Shown in pieces: positions 8,811 to 17,719 of a stretch of DNA of 64,000 nt; position 1 is the stretch's first letter, and each line of letters starts with the position of its first letter. The position numbers were made by a program, and so were the translations under genes. The stretch is taken from positions 62,001-126,000 of the forward strand of contig CAWBGB010000012.1 of the NCBI GenBank assembly GCA_963788285.1, written 5' to 3'. This stretch comes from Alicyclobacillus_A sp963788285 (GTDB lineage Bacteria; Bacillota; Bacilli; Alicyclobacillales; Alicyclobacillaceae). The notes under the pieces are model-generated. The model was not told where the DNA came from. It was given only the letters and a program-made list of their open reading frames with translations, and did no database searches.

Positions 8811-9035
8811 TCAATAATTTTTCCATTCGTCAGGATCCGGCACTTCGGGATGGTGTTTCCGGTACCACCATCTTCGCAGGTACCGCACACCGAGGATCAG
8901 AAGACACAGCACCGCGATGCCTCCACCAACCCAGCGCGCGGAAGGAACGTGCAGCTTTCGTGCAATCAAATCAAACAGTTCCCAGCCGCCGATGGCAAAC
9001 GCCGCAAACATCCAATCCGGCCAACCTTGGTTCAT
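8811..9035 (-). CDS. Small single-pass membrane protein (74 aa)
   Basis: One strong membrane segment (about residues 38-53, GGGIAVLCLLILGVRYL) follows an amphipathic tryptophan-rich N-terminus. An arginine/tryptophan-rich basic stretch and an acidic tail come after it. The ribosome binding site TAGGAGG overlaps the 3' end of the upstream DUF72 gene, so the two are translationally close. Family not recognised. Confidence 0.72.
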   Translation of the reverse strand: MNQGWPDWMFAAFAIGGWELFDLIARKLHVPSARWVGGGIAVLCLLILGVRYLRRWWYRKHHPEVPDPDEWKNY

Positions 9036-9044
9036 GATATCCTC

Positions 9045-9917
9045 CTACGTCTCTCCCAGGTCGAACAACGTGAGCTGCGTGCTTTCTTCTAGTTGGGGCC
9101 GGGGTTTGACCGGTTGCCCAAGCAATAATTTCCAGTCTAGTGCGTTGGTGACTGCGTAGTCTCCCTGGTTGTTGTTCATTAAGATGTGCACGTCATCCAC
9201 ACGGTTCGACCACTCAGCCACTATTGGAAGAAATTCCATCAGTTCTTCTCGCGCATATAGATAATCAAACCGCTGCTGTGACGACGTCAAACCCTTTTGG
9301 TACCACGTACGTTCGTTGCGCCCATGAAGGCGAAACATCACATACTTTGAGTGAGTGACGTCTGGGACGAAAGGAATGGTTCCCATTCCCGATTGCGGTT
9401 CGTCACACACAACATTCACTGCTCGCAAGCCGTGCAGCCACTTCACTGTGAATGCTCGCTGATCTCCGAGAAACCAACTGCGATGCCGGAATTCCACGCC
9501 AACCGTGAACTCGGACATTTTGTGAACCACAAGCTCCACGTATTCCTGATTTTGAGGTGTACATACGAACCACGGAGGGAATTGAAACAATACCACACCA
9601 AGTTTCCCAGCGTCCGCAAGAACCGTCAGCGCTTTCCTGAAAGAGGAAAAATGCTGCTCCAACAATTCTGCTCCGGCCTCGCCTCGGTCATGTTGCGTCA
9701 ATGTACGATACGCCTTTACGTCAAAAACGAAGTCGCTCGGAGTTTGATGTACCCATTGGCGAACCGTCTGCGGGTGCGGGATCCCGTAAAATGAACTATC
9801 GACTTCCACCAGCGAGAAATACTCGCTGTAGAACGCCAGTTTTTCTGAAGGTTTGACACTCTTCGGGTAGAAGTGATGATGATCCGCCCAAGCACATGTT
9901 CCGATTCGCACAGGCAT
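9045..9917 (-). CDS. DUF72 family protein (YecE-like TIM barrel)
   Basis: 290 residues. The N-terminal RIGTCAWADHHHFYP, the EVDSSFYGIPHPQTVRQWV element and the internal FRHRSWF and YVMFRLHGRN motifs identify the DUF72 (PF01904) family, a widespread TIM-barrel group related to xylose-isomerase-like folds, with no established reaction. First gene of the three-gene minus-strand unit with the small membrane protein and enoyl-CoA hydratase. Confidence 0.88.
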   Translation of the reverse strand: MPVRIGTCAWADHHHFYPKSVKPSEKLAFYSEYFSLVEVDSSFYGIPHPQTVRQWVHQTPSDFVFDVKAYRTLTQHDRGEAGAELLEQHFSSFRKALTVLADAGKLGVVLFQFPPWFVCTPQNQEYVELVVHKMSEFTVGVEFRHRSWFLGDQRAFTVKWLHGLRAVNVVCDEPQSGMGTIPFVPDVTHSKYVMFRLHGRNERTWYQKGLTSSQQRFDYLYAREELMEFLPIVAEWSNRVDDVHILMNNNQGDYAVTNALDWKLLLGQPVKPRPQLEESTQLTLFDLGET

Positions 9918-10149
9918 ACCGATGACGCTCCCCTCGCCTCCTCGAATTATATCATCTTACACCATCATCGTTAGCAAGGTGGATGGCGTACCAATGCAAA
10001 AAAGGTGACCCGGCAGGCCACCACCGCACAGGATTCAAGCATGATACATCAAAGGTTAGAATACTGTAGAGTGTCCACTCAAGAAAGAATCAGAGGTAAG
10101 TAGATGGAGTCTGTTCCTCAGGGAATCCACGATGATGGTCCTCGGACGT

Positions 10150-10719
10150 TTAAAATGGTCTCCGCTTTGATGTTTCTTCACGTCTGGCCATGCTTGCAAT
10201 CTTGTTCACAGTTGTCCAGTTCCGCGTAGTAGCCAAGACGCCCAGCTTGGTTTCGAGAAAATGATTCGAAAAAAGGGTCCTTCCATACCCTTTACGACAC
10301 AGCAAATACACTTCACGATTCAAAACACAAACATCGTCAACGTTGTTTTTATACGATGCCAATACGTCTACGGTTTCAGCGGTTGGTACCTTGGACAAGA
10401 ATGTCACATACAACTTTCCATCTTCTAAATCCTCACTCTTAGCGAAAGGATTCTGTTTAATCACCGCTTCAAGTTCGCTTAAGGTTCTGATCATCACAGT
10501 CACTTCGTAGCCAAGAGCCTCTTTCAGTTTGCTTTCAGTTCTCTCCTTCAAAACATCAACCTTTTCTTCCGTGGTTTTAAAAATGACATTGCCGCTTTGA
10601 ATATACGTTTTCACATTTTGGAATTGGAGAGACTCAAATATGGCTTTTAGGTTTTCCATCTTGATGATTTTTTGCCCGCTAACATTGATTCCTCGTAGCA
10701 ATGCGACATAGGTGGTCAT
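10150..10719 (-). CDS. DUF1697 family protein
   Basis: 189 residues beginning TTYVALLRGINVSG, then IQSGNVIF: the diagnostic N-terminal motifs of the DUF1697 (PF08002) family, small cytoplasmic proteins of unknown function. The start is ATG at 10719, preceded by AAGGAAGGTGAT; an upstream in-frame methionine would add 23 non-conserved residues. It is AT-richer than the housekeeping genes to its left, and a decayed transporter follows, so this stretch may be acquired DNA. Confidence 0.82.
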   Translation of the reverse strand: MTTYVALLRGINVSGQKIIKMENLKAIFESLQFQNVKTYIQSGNVIFKTTEEKVDVLKERTESKLKEALGYEVTVMIRTLSELEAVIKQNPFAKSEDLEDGKLYVTFLSKVPTAETVDVLASYKNNVDDVCVLNREVYLLCRKGYGRTLFSNHFLETKLGVLATTRNWTTVNKIASMARREETSKRRPF

Positions 10720-11035
10720 ATTATCACCTTCCTTTCCAGCCGATTCCATACATGATCGTATTCTTTTCGCTCTGTGCGTACTCGTCATTCGACGCTGATT
10801 GAGTATTCGCCCAGTGTCACTTCCATTCCCGGTTTCACAACAACGAGTTCACCGGAATCTCCCCCATTTATCATCGAGCTTGGGATACCAAAATATCTAA
10901 TACCCATAGCCTAAATTGTGTCGACGTTCACCTTACGAAGTAACAAGGGCATCTGCATCTGTAAGTCTAGATCGATGATGAGGTGAAAACACAAGGAGAG
11001 CCATTACACGTCACACATCAGTACAGTCATGCCAA
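10720..11035. other. Intergenic region without recognisable gene
   Basis: About 315 bp between the DUF1697 gene start and the decayed MFS gene. No open frame with a ribosome binding site, no strong hairpin and no repeat seen. It should contain the DUF1697 promoter, which I could not place. Confidence 0.4.
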
Positions 11036-11789
11036 TCATGAAACTACGTACCCCGAACGATTTGCTTTGCCATGACGGACAAAAGAAACGAACCTAACAG
11101 CAGCCACAGTCACCATCATGCCATATCCGAGTTGCCTAAGGTACAAGGCTTCCCGAGCAAACACAACTTCTTGGGTAGCTGCTGTCAACGCAAAAATCCC
11201 GATGGCAGCGTTCAAACAGAAGAGTGTCGTAAACAATCTGTTTTACCCAAGAAACTCAACTGCCTCGCGCCAGTCAGTACGAACAGAATGCCATAACTTT
11301 GTCTTCTTTGCAGCTGCATTCAAAGCCTCCAAATTCGGCAGCATGCAAACGAAATCAGAGATCATACAAACTGATTTGTATCGAGCAACAAGGGAATCGA
11401 GGCATTTCGCTATAACAAAAGAAGTCCTGCAATGGCAGGTCCCGTTAAAAAGGCACTGTATCGAAGAATGCTCGTCAAGGCTTTCGATGTTCCGGTGGGA
11501 TCAACATCGTCCGATATGGGAGAAAGACATTACCAAACAATGGGGTACATACCCCTAGTAAGAATGGGATTCCATAAATCGGATAGATGTGAGAGAAAAG
11601 AGGTAGAATAGCAATAAGTAGGGAAGCAACTCTAGATACAACCCATAAGCCAGCGACGGCTGAAGCTGAGTGCGTCTTATCAAGAACGAATACGTTGATG
11701 GCTACCAAATAGATGAATTCACCAATGCTTGAGACACCAAACGGGATACAAAAATAGTCATCTAGAGTCGGAACTTCACTCTGTCTCAT
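11036..11789 (-). pseudogene. Decayed MFS transporter (N-terminal half with internal loss)
   Basis: From 11789 the first frame gives an MFS-like N-terminus of about 104 residues (SSIGEFIYLVAINVFVLD, then SAVAGLWVVSRVASLL) and stops at 11475. A second frame near 11036-11236 carries a later segment (LFCLNAAIGIFALTA, QEVVFA). In between, the frames change more than once and much of the protein is missing, so no transporter can be made. Substrate unknown. Confidence 0.7.
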
Positions 11790-11882
11790 TTAACCAGTCC
11801 ATATAGGGCAGGCTCAGTACACTCTCGTGAAATAAAAAAGTTGTGATAATGCCTATTTACTGTCGAATGATGTGGTCACGCT

Positions 11883-12339
11883 TCTCTGTCGGTGCACTCC
11901 TAGGCATACTGCTCTGGGGCCCTTTGGCCCATATTGGTCGATCCTTTGGGTAATATCATCCATCATTGTCTGCTTGGGTTTTGTTCAGCGTTAATTTGGG
12001 TCTTGTCCAAGGTCCGTGGCTGGCGGTGGCTAGTCTATTCCTGAGAGGTTTCACGCACGCGCCATACAACCATCATCTATGCCGACTTGGCAACAAAGGC
12101 TAGTGCCAGACCAGATATGCGGCAAGGTATACGGCGCCACCACGCTCACTACTGGCGCTGGGCTGCCGGTCGCGTAACTGATTGATGGTGTCTTGGTCGC
12201 TTCCCTTGGCGCGCCGTTGACAGTATTGATTGGGGGCGCAGCATATGTTCTGCTCGGACTGGCTGTGTTGTTGCTGCGCCACCCCTGGAATTTGGGGATT
12301 GCACAGAGCGAGAAAGGTCCATCGCTACCCTCTCAATGA
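11883..12339 (+). pseudogene. Decayed MFS transporter (C-terminal remnant)
   Basis: On the plus strand, pieces of an MFS permease are legible: ALLGILLWGPLAH, then GFTHAPYN, then RLVPDQ..GKVYGATTLTTGAGLPV, a TAA stop in frame, and IDGVLVASLGAPLTVLIGG to the end. At least one frameshift (near 12080) and one nonsense codon interrupt it. The segment before RLVPDQ is shifted relative to what follows. Confidence 0.65.
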
Positions 12340-12416
12340 CTTCATTTGTATGAAAGACTGGTGATAGGTATGAGATTCACCGCATCTAGCGTAAACCACG
12401 ATGATACGTCCCTCAC

Positions 12417-12830
12417 CTAACAGCGGAACTCCCTCAGTTGCAGAGCGTCAGAAGATGCTCCATCTGCGACGACTTCGAGAAACGTCTTCTGATGGAAGTT
12501 ACCACAACGCTTGACGCGTTCGGCCCGTGCCTTTTCAACTTCTTCCATCGTCAAATCGTTCATCTCCAGCCAAATGTCGATGCAGTCGAGCAAATCAGCC
12601 AACGACTCGAGGCTCTGCGTCTCCGAGAACTGAGCGGCGCTGCGAGAAATGGTGCTGAGCAACGCGTCGCAAAACGCGGCGTCATCAAGAATCTGATATA
12701 CCGCAATATTGCCCATAGCCTCAATGATTTCCGGCATTTTATCACGTACCAATCGGTTGTACACTGTCACGCTCGGCCGGCGGTTCGGCGAGGCGTGCGA
12801 TGCGCTTACTGGGCGTGAATCTTGACTCAT
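12417..12830 (-). CDS. MazG-like all-alpha NTP pyrophosphohydrolase (house-cleaning type)
   Basis: 137 residues. The core YNRLVRDKMPEIIEA, then ILDDAAFCDALL, an acidic LADLLDCIDIW helix and the C-terminal RCGNFHQKTFLEVV match the COG4997-type predicted phosphoribosyl-ATP pyrophosphohydrolase-like family, thought to remove non-canonical nucleotides. The usual metal-binding EExE helix is altered here (SRSAAQFSE), so activity is doubtful. The start is ATG at 12830, behind GGGAGG; the family core begins about 25 residues in. Confidence 0.72.
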   Translation of the reverse strand: MSQDSRPVSASHASPNRRPSVTVYNRLVRDKMPEIIEAMGNIAVYQILDDAAFCDALLSTISRSAAQFSETQSLESLADLLDCIDIWLEMNDLTMEEVEKARAERVKRCGNFHQKTFLEVVADGASSDALQLREFRC

Positions 12831-13108
12831 GCCCCACCACCTCCCATTGGATAACATCGCGGGGAACTTTGTCGTGCTGGTATTTGTATTTTCGGGCAAA
12901 AGCGTAAAAAGTGCAAATTATTTTTCGCGACAGGCTGAAATCCATGATGGATTGTGGAAAAATCACGTCTAAATGTAATATTTATCTCATACAGGGGGAC
13001 ATGTATAAGCACTTGGTATTCGACATTTTTTGTTAAACATATCATGATATCGACAACTTTTGCCTTGTATCAGGGCATGATAAGGGCACTGGCCACAGGG
13101 GTGATGGA

Positions 13109-14239
13109 ATGGCGGGACGACATCTCAAGACAGCACCGAAATCATGGAATATTACAAAATTACAGCGAAGACGAAGAACAGTGATTATCGTCTCCGTCAT
13201 GGTAAGCTGTCTCACCCTTGGTGCAGCGGTCTACTACGCGCTGACGCGCCCACTGACGCACACCGAAGCCGCTCAGTACAAAGGTAAAATGTTGCCGCCG
13301 GTAGAGACCACGGCACCAAAGGATAAGCGCACCAATATCCTTCTGATTGGAACAGACACCCGTGCTGGAGAACCAGGCGGCAACACGGACGTTCTGATTC
13401 TCTGTAGCATCGACCGGAAAAACAAGCGAATCGAATTGCTGTCCATCCCTCGCGACACTAAAGTCATGTTCCCGGATGGAACATATTCGAAGATCAACGA
13501 AGGCTTTATGTTGGGGGGTCCCGCACTGACGGAAAGTCTCGTCAACGACCTCATCCATCAACCCATCGACCACTACGCACTGACGCACTTCGGCGGGCTT
13601 GTTGACATCATTGACACCATCGGCGGCATCACCATGAAGGTCGACAAACGGATGCACTACAACACGGGAGACAAGCAATACGCTGTCATCAACCTACGGC
13701 CCGGTGTGCAAACACTGACCGGTGAACAAGCCCTCGGCTACGTTCGTTTCCGACATGATACACTCGGTGACATCAGTCGAACCGAGCGCCAACAAAAGTT
13801 CTTGACGGCGTTGGCAAACCAACTCCTGCAACCAACAAACGTGACGAAGTTGCCCATGTTGGTACGTGAGTTTTGGGGCACCATTGACACAGATATGAGC
13901 ATGTTTGATGTTCTTGGCCTCGCCGAGAAGGCCAAGCAGTACAAAGGATACCAAATCATTCACGAAACTTTACCTGGCTCATTTCATGATCCCGATAAGA
14001 ACACTCCGAACGACTCAAGCTACTGGATTGTGAATCCACAAGAGGCCAGATACATAGCAGAACAATTCTTCGACAAAGGCGTGGTCGTCAGAAGTCCTAT
14101 CCAAGATCCCAGCGTCACGAAAAACTGGACACCTCCGGTTACGAACTCTGGAAAAGCTGCCAACAGCGTCGACAACTCGACGAATGCCGCAGATCATCCC
14201 TTTACGGGGACGGGAACCAACACCCTGACCACAGATTAA
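13109..14239 (+). CDS. LytR-CpsA-Psr (LCP) family cell-wall glycopolymer ligase
   Basis: 376 residues, type II membrane protein: basic N-terminus (KLQRRRR), one membrane anchor (about 24-45), then an extracellular LCP domain. Conserved residues are visible: LLIGTDTRAGEPGGNTDVLILCSID, then LLSIPRDTKV (phosphate-binding Arg), then YVRFRHDTLGDISRTERQQKFL (polyprenyl-binding Arg). Such enzymes attach teichoic acids or other glycopolymers to peptidoglycan. The C-terminal 45 residues are Ser/Thr/Asn-rich and low in complexity. AGGGGTGAT precedes the ATG at 13109. It stands alone; a group II intron follows. Confidence 0.9.
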   Translation: MAGRHLKTAPKSWNITKLQRRRRTVIIVSVMVSCLTLGAAVYYALTRPLTHTEAAQYKGKMLPPVETTAPKDKRTNILLIGTDTRAGEPGGNTDVLILCSIDRKNKRIELLSIPRDTKVMFPDGTYSKINEGFMLGGPALTESLVNDLIHQPIDHYALTHFGGLVDIIDTIGGITMKVDKRMHYNTGDKQYAVINLRPGVQTLTGEQALGYVRFRHDTLGDISRTERQQKFLTALANQLLQPTNVTKLPMLVREFWGTIDTDMSMFDVLGLAEKAKQYKGYQIIHETLPGSFHDPDKNTPNDSSYWIVNPQEARYIAEQFFDKGVVVRSPIQDPSVTKNWTPPVTNSGKAANSVDNSTNAADHPFTGTGTNTLTTD

Positions 14240-14308
14240 ATGTCCGCCGTCGGCTACGCGGCAAACTGGGCTCTTTCATTCATTCACAACGAACTCGCAT
14301 GGAATCGG

Positions 14309-16112
14309 GTAAGAGGGGGTGACTAACCCCCATCTTCCCACACCACCGTACGTACCGTCCGGTATACGGCGGTTCATGTTGTGTCACGAAGTGAGTCGTA
14401 CCGTTCGACTAAGCTTACAAGTCCTTGGTTGCGCCAATAGGCAATTCCAAGGGCTTTGTTCACTTGTGGCGTATTTGCGAGGCGCCAATACCCTTTTCGA
14501 GAAGCGCTTATGAGTGCTGCCCATTTGTTTGGGATGCCGAGTGCGACTAGATTGCGTTTCTTTGTTCTAGGTTTCTTCCATTGTTTCAGAAGGCACATCC
14601 GTAGTCGTCGGCGTATCCACTCGTCAAGTTCGGCGAAGACACTCCTGGTTTCGGCGTGGCAGTAGTAGCCGGCCCACCCGCGTAGGTAAGCGTTCAGCCG
14701 TTCTAGCCTTTGAGCCATCGATTGTCCCCTGCTTCGTTTCGTTAGTTCACGGACTTTGTCCTTGAAGCGCTTGAGGGACTTGGGGGCTACTCGGATTTTC
14801 GGCCGTTGGTGCCACGTGAATGAGAAACCCAGAAATTTGCGCTTCCAGGGTCGGTCTACCGCACTCTTTTCCACATTTACCCTGAGCTTTAATCGTCCTT
14901 CTACAAATCTTCGCACACTCTCCATGACCCGTTCTCCTGCTCGACGACTGCGGACGTAGACATTACAGTCATCTGCATAACGGGCGAATCGGTGCCCTCG
15001 GCGCATAAGTTCCTTGTCCAGGTCATCCAGCATAATGTTCGCCAGTAGCGGACTCAGCGGTCCGCCTTGCGGAACACCCTCGTCTGTTGTTACGCAGACT
15101 CCGTTGCACATGACACCGGCTTCTAGATATCGCCTAATGAGCCGTAACACTCGTTTGTCCTTAACTTTTCGGGCCACTCTTGCCATCAGCATGTCGTGGT
15201 TTACTCGGTCAAAGAATTGAGCAAGGTCGAGGTCTACAACCCAGCGATATCCTTGGGCGATGTAGCTTTGTGCCTGTTTCACTGCCTGGTGAGCACTATA
15301 TCCTGGTCGGAACCCGTAGCTGTACGGTGAGAATTCTGGGTCGAAGATGGGTGTGAGCACTTGCAGAAGGGCCTGTTGAATCAGGTGGTCAAGCACCGCT
15401 GGTATCCCCAACATCCGTTTGCCACCGTCTGGTTTCGGGATTTCGACTCGACGTACGGGCATCGGTTGGTAGGTTCCACGAAGGAGTTCGTCACGGATGT
15501 GCGTCCAGTTGTCCATCAGGAAGGGTCGAAGGGATTTTATCTCCATTCCATCGACGCCTGCCGCACCCTTGTTCTTCTCCACACGGCGCAGGGCCGAGAG
15601 CAGGTTCTCCCGCTCTACTACCTGTTCCATCAGGTTCGCACAATTCGCTTCGCGGGTTGGTTCGTTGGGTCGTACCGGAGAGAAACTCGGCGCTTCCTCG
15701 GTCCCCCGTGGATTCACCACTTCCTCCCGAGAATAGCTCCCTTTCGGGATATTCGGCTGTCTTTGCTTCTCTCTCGAACTTGCCATGAACAACCCTCACA
15801 ATCATGTTCGGTCCTTCCCTGCTCTGGCGTCCCTTTGCAGGTACTATGACCTCTGCTGACTCCTGCCCGTTCAGCGCCACCTTTCGATGACGGTTACCAG
15901 CTTTGCTGGCGTTCCAGGCAGGCCTCCCCGGGTAAGAGCGTTGTCTTTCCCTCCATATACCCACTCCATTTACTCTCGACAGCCTTCGGTAGCAAGGGCT
16001 TTGTCTTGGTTTGCAGACTCACCCAACTGTCGTTAGCCTCAATTGGAGTTCGTGACCCTTGGGCCGGAGGTTTGCCGCCGCCTTCCTTCAGATTCGACCT
16101 CGCGGTCGACAC
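14309..16112 (-). mobile_element. Group II intron with encoded reverse transcriptase
   Basis: About 1.8 kb on the minus strand. The 5' end is placed at 16112 (GTGTCG, resembling the GUGYG intron start), followed by AAGGAAGGCGG-type domain I sequence. Downstream of the protein gene, domain V is readable at about 14342-14377 (GAACCGCCGTAT...ACGGTGGTG on the minus strand). Domain VI is the hairpin with GGGGGTTAG / CACCCCC, and the 3' end is set at 14309 (...CTCTTAC). The upstream exon is the non-coding left end of the broken IS110 element. Boundaries are inferred from motifs and could be off by a few bases. Confidence 0.75.
14374..15786 (-). CDS. ltrA: Group II intron reverse transcriptase/maturase
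   Basis: 470 residues. Reverse transcriptase blocks RT1-7 include the catalytic RYADDCNVYVRS (YADD), VPQGGPLSPLLANIMLDDLD and GFRPGYSAHQAV, followed by the maturase/thumb (domain X). No HNH endonuclease domain is present after it, as in class C group II introns, which insert by reverse splicing without their own nuclease. The start is ATG at 15786, with GAGGG upstream; another in-frame ATG lies two codons earlier. The frame is intact, so the intron may be active. Confidence 0.92.
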   Translation of the reverse strand: MASSREKQRQPNIPKGSYSREEVVNPRGTEEAPSFSPVRPNEPTREANCANLMEQVVERENLLSALRRVEKNKGAAGVDGMEIKSLRPFLMDNWTHIRDELLRGTYQPMPVRRVEIPKPDGGKRMLGIPAVLDHLIQQALLQVLTPIFDPEFSPYSYGFRPGYSAHQAVKQAQSYIAQGYRWVVDLDLAQFFDRVNHDMLMARVARKVKDKRVLRLIRRYLEAGVMCNGVCVTTDEGVPQGGPLSPLLANIMLDDLDKELMRRGHRFARYADDCNVYVRSRRAGERVMESVRRFVEGRLKLRVNVEKSAVDRPWKRKFLGFSFTWHQRPKIRVAPKSLKRFKDKVRELTKRSRGQSMAQRLERLNAYLRGWAGYYCHAETRSVFAELDEWIRRRLRMCLLKQWKKPRTKKRNLVALGIPNKWAALISASRKGYWRLANTPQVNKALGIAYWRNQGLVSLVERYDSLRDTT

Positions 16113-16303
16113 CCTAATACGTTAACATCAATAATTGGAAGGAGAGTTCTGGGGAAAAGCCTGGACACCCCGGGATTCGATCCCTTAGCCAAGACATGCT
16201 TTCCCCAGAATGCAAGATTAAACAGTCGATAGAGGGTTGTGCTTCGAGCACCTTTGTATTAGGCCACTGCTAATCTTTGCAATTTGGGAGAGGAAACGGT
16301 GTC
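16113..16303 (+). other. Non-coding left end of the broken IS110-family element
   Basis: About 190 bp between the intron edge and the transposase start. It has several local inverted repeats (for example TTCTGGGGAAA / TTTCCCCAGAA at 16147-16157 and 16199-16209, and GGTTGTGCTTCGAGCACC-like pairing near 16232-16250). In IS110-family elements of this layout the non-coding end specifies the bridge RNA. Whether one is encoded here is an inference. Confidence 0.4.
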
Positions 16304-17508
16304 ATGTACTTCGTAGGTATTGATTGGGCAGATCAAAAACACACGTTTGTTGTTACGAACGACTACGCCGAAGAATTAGCTGCATTCGAAGTTCCCCATT
16401 CATTTGCCGGACTGATGGAGTTTAAGGAGAGGGGCTAGCGTCAATCGGAATTACACCTTCAGAGGCAACTTGCTTCATCGAGACTAGTAGGGGTCTGCTT
16501 GTTAGTTTTCTATTGGAGCATAGATTTGTCGTGTATCCTTTAAATCCAAAGGTTGTGGACAAACATCGGAAACCATCTGGGGCCAAAACAGACTTCAATC
16601 ATCGATGCACGGTTACTTGCGGATATTGGGCGTAAAGATTATTTAGCTATGACTCCATTACAGCCTTCGAACGAGTTAATTCAGGAACTCAGGCTCCTTA
16701 CTCGTGATCAAGAGGGACTCATCAACTCTCAGACCCGTTTGTCCAATCCTAATAGCTTGCCTTAAAGAATATTACCCGGCCGCCTTACAGTTCTTCAGCC
16801 GTATAGGTCAACTATGTACTTTGAAGTTTTTACAAGCGTATCCTTCTATAGAATCCGTAAGAAATACAACTGAGGAAGAGCTAACAGAGGTTCTCAGAAC
16901 ACTTAGGCACAAGAATCCAGAAAGAAAGGCACGAGAAATCTTAAAAATAGCCCGTTTACCACAAATCCATGCACCTAGTCCAATCGAGAATGCAAAGTCC
17001 AGGCTCATGCGAGCCCTGACTAGGCAACTAATAGTGCTTATTGAGGAAATCACGCTATATGAAAAGGACATCCAGACCCTGTTCAGGCAGCATAAGGACT
17101 CCCGTATATTCCGAAGCCTACCCGGTGCTGGCAAGCGACTCGTTCCCAAAATACTCGCGGAATGGGGCGATAATCGTAACCAATATGCGTCGGTCAATAG
17201 TATACAAGCCCTTGCAGGAACATCCCCAGTTGCCTTCCAAAGCGGTAAATACGTTAAAGCTCGCAGACGGACATCCTGCGTTTCGAAATGCCATCCATGA
17301 GTTTGCTTGGTGTTCGGTGCGATGGGAACCGTGGGCACGAGAATACTACTACCGCAAACGCAAAGAAGGAAAAACCCATCATGTCGCTATTCGATCCTTG
17401 GCTAACAACTGGGTCCGGATTATCTTTGCCATGTGGAAGACGGGGACAACGTATAATCCGACAGTATTCCGTGAAGCTCAAGCAAAACATTACCAAAATA
17501 TAGCATAA
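16304..17508 (+). pseudogene. IS110-family transposase, frameshifted
   Basis: Begins MYFVGIDWADQKHTFVV, the RuvC-like DEDD N-terminus of IS110 transposases, behind GGGAGAGG, but stops at 16437 after 44 codons. Later blocks appear in other frames: DARLLADIGRKD (about 16597), YPSIESVRNTTEEEL, then SLPGAGKRLVPKILAEWG (Tnp_20 domain, about 17118) and FRNAIHEFAWCSVR with a C-terminus ending at 17508. At least three frame breaks make it inactive. Confidence 0.8.
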
Positions 17509-17675
17509 CGACATGTCTCATTTCAAAAGGAGACCCGATTGTTTTTCTATTTAAACGAAAGAACATACGTTCTGTATTGACATAGAGGGTCTTGGCTTAA
17601 GCTAATGGTTACTGCTACCTTCACCATTCCGGACTTTCACCGTATAGACAACGCCCATGCCGGGCGCACACACAG

Positions 17676-17703
17676 AAAGGGCGCACCCCGCGGTGCACCC
17701 TTT
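17676..17703 (-). terminator. Terminator after rocA
   Basis: Stem AAAGGGTGCACC / GGTGCGCCCTTT (one mismatch) with a 4-base loop, 16 nt beyond the rocA stop on the minus strand, followed by CTG with only a short T run. Confidence 0.7.
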
Positions 17704-17719
17704 CCGCCCCTCTTGCCGA

